From Microstegium vimineum (Eukaryota > Streptophyta > Magnoliopsida > Poales > Poaceae): a stretch of DNA of 64,000 nt. This document shows, in pieces, positions 62,023 to 64,000 of this stretch. A program made the translations under genes and the position numbers. The stretch lies in contig CM039131.1 of NCBI GenBank assembly GCA_022036555.1, positions 37,671,920-37,735,919 of the forward strand, given 5' to 3'. The notes under the pieces were generated by a model. That model saw nothing but the letters and a program-made list of their open reading frames with translations. It was not told where the DNA came from and did no database searches. How positions within the stretch are numbered: the stretch's first letter is position 1; the number at the start of each line of letters is the position of its first letter.

Positions 62023-62330
62023 AAATTTATATAACAAAATAATAAATATTTATGATATTAAATAAATACCAATAACAAACGTGTTTATGGGTTGCAACAG
62101 AATACTCAATCTCGTAGAGACTTAATTAATTCCGTCACAAACATATATAGAAGTCTCTCTGAACGTATGTGATGGACGGATCCCACAAAAGGTAATAATA
62201 ATAGAACATAAAAATAAAAATAAAAATAAAAAGATTTAAATTAGAATTTCTATTTATCTTACTAATGATCAGAGAGAGATATTTTAATTAGGATCTATGA
62301 TCGATCGAGGAAGAAGCAAGGTACTCCGTA

Positions 62331-63045
62331 TATAGAGCAAACGAGGCATCAATGGTTTAGTTTTCTTCTCTACATAATTTTCTTCTTGCACGTCACTTCA
62401 GAATGGAGGAATAGTAGTTAGAAGACTAGTCTTCGCACTAAAATTCTTGTCCGACTCGGTCAGCAACCTAGCGTGTTTAACTCAACAAGGGATGCTCTGT
62501 ACGACACATGACGAGATTCACCCATATAGAGCCAATGAGGCATCAATGTTTTTTCTTCTCTACATAATTTTCTTTTTGCACGTCACTTCAGAATGAAGGA
62601 ATAGTAGTGAGAAGACTAGTCTTCGCACAAAAAATTCTTGTCCGACTCGGTCAGCAACCTAGCGTGTTTAACTCAACAAGGGATGCTCTGCACGACACAT
62701 GACGAGATTCACCATATAGAGCCAATGAGGCATCAATGTTTTTTCTTCTCTACATAATTTTCTTTTTGCACGTCACTTCAGAATGAAGGAATAGTAGTGA
62801 GAAGACTAGTCTTCGCACAAAAAATTCTTGTCCGACTCGGTCAGCAACCAAGCGTGTTTAACTCAACAAGGGATGCTCTGCACGACACATGACGAGATTC
62901 ACCCATATAGAGCCAATGAGGCATCAATGTTTTTTCTTCTCTACATAATTTTCTTTTTGCACGTCACTTCAGAATGAAGGAATAGTAGTGAGAAGACTAG
63001 TCTTCGATGTGCACGACACATGACGAGATTCATTCACCCATCTAG
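62331..63045. repeat. Tandem array, about 190-bp unit, 3.7 copies
   Basis: ATATAGAGCCAATGAGGCATC starts successive units at about 62331, 62525, 62715 and 62906, giving steps of 190-194 bp. Each unit contains the perfect palindrome GAAGACTAGTCTTC and the words TTGTCCGACTCGGTCAGCAA and CACGACACATGACGAGATTC. Units 2 and 3 are nearly identical. Unit 4 lacks the middle part and jumps from the palindrome to GTGCACGACAC. Confidence 0.93.
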
Positions 63046-63313
63046 GGGTTACGTCTAAGCCTCGGCACCGAGAATCGAACCGAAAATACCGAAACAAAAA
63101 TATTCTATTCCCAATTCGGTTCTTTATCTCGGGGAACAAAATTTGTCTGAAATGTGATGACTTGAGTGTTGTTATATTATTTATTGTACTATTGTAGACT
63201 ATTATAGTATATAATTTTTGTACTCACTTGTAATTTTGGGGACTTTTATATGTATATGTATTTTGCACTATTATTTTCTATGAAATTAGGTCAAAGTTAG
63301 TTTTTGAACTTGT

Positions 63314-63387
<74 letters not shown>

Positions 63388-64000
63388 GATCAATTCGGTA
63401 CTATTCGGTAAAAACCGAAATTGAACCGAAAGTACCTATACCGAATTTCCTCGGTACCAAATTTTTTTTAGGAACCGATTGGTTCCAGTTTTTGAGGAAC
63501 CGAATTTGGCAAGGTAGCGAAGAACCCGATCGGTTCGGTATTTAACGAACGCCCAGGTTGAGTTACGTCTCACGCACTGACGCGTATATAGATGTACCCC
63601 GTTTAGATTCAAAAAATTTACAAAACTTTAAATTATAGTGTTTAAATCAAAAATTACAAATAAACTATGCAATTAGTTATATTTCTACTTATATTTAATG
63701 TTCCATGCATGCGCCTAAAGATTCGATGTGACATGAAATCTTATAAAGTTTTTGAATTTTAAAGGGAACTAAACAAATCTAGGCAAACCTGGTCGTCTGC
63801 CACGTTGCACCCTTCTTTTCGTCTGTTTAGATCACTTTAAAATTCCAATACTTTATAAAATTCTCCATCACATCGAATCTTTGGATGTATACATGGAGCA
63901 TTAAATATAGATAAAAAACAGTTTGACTATAATTTACGAGACGAATCTTTTGAGTCTAGTTACTCCATGATTAGACAATATTACAAATGAAATGCCACTT
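63046..64000. other. Intergenic, MITE-like remnants and (AT)n
   Basis: 63070-63540 is rich in ACCGAA/TTCGGT words with inverted symmetry around an (AT)n tract at 63318-63382. 63598-63780 looks like a Tourist-type MITE (CCCGTTTAGATTC ... GGGAACTAAACAAATCT). A second one starts near 63826 and runs off the window. No gene is visible. Confidence 0.5.

Noticed and set aside
62331..63045. CRISPR-like array
   Set aside because: Whole 190-bp units repeat with no unique spacers, and the sequence is eukaryotic.

Overview
The window looks like nuclear DNA of a grass, probably a panicoid such as sorghum, sugarcane or Miscanthus. The species is inferred, not shown. Genes have GT-AG introns, exon 1 is GC-rich in several of them, and the intergenic DNA is full of Stowaway, Tourist/PIF and hAT-type small elements, LTR retrotransposons and LINE remnants. 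A 100-N block (31438-31537) marks a scaffold join.

Six protein genes can be supported. On the minus strand in the left half are an F-box/PP2 protein of the PP2-A13 type (13977-17213) and a RING-H2 ubiquitin ligase of the BIG BROTHER type (20691-23570). On the plus strand are a pectin-type putative methyltransferase (39155-42591), a CYP87A-like cytochrome P450 (44582-47374) and a GTD-binding/DUF593 coiled-coil protein (49346-50509). On the minus strand at the right is a phi-class glutathione S-transferase (56712-61272). They do not form one pathway. This is ordinary gene neighbourhood order, with a transposon-rich block between about 24.3 and 38.1 kb.

The repeats show a readable insertion history. 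A solo LTR of about 3.9 kb (6149-11373, target duplication CACGC) carries a second solo LTR (8473-9750, duplication GAAAG). A relative of that second LTR lies at 29553-30981, inside an older Tourist-like element, and runs into the assembly gap. A copia-type solo LTR (35632-37221) and a PIF-like element with a GC-rich core (37265-38095) sit inside one older repeat. A gag-only copia element with both LTRs and a CACTT duplication occupies 52834-56174. Intron 1 of the GST gene holds a complete, target-site-flanked, L1-like element (58463-60844) that appears to have only a degraded ORF1-type reading frame.

Three of the six genes (F-box/PP2, methyltransferase, P450) and the copia gag carry small frame-breaking deletions, although every splice site is intact. 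Either the assembly has uncorrected deletion errors or this is a decaying haplotype. That matters most for anyone using these gene models. I found no CRISPR, tRNA or rRNA, and no clearly new protein system. The most novel-looking items are structural: the L1-like element in the GST intron, hairpin-forming minisatellites in LTRs, and a 190-bp tandem array with a palindrome in each unit.
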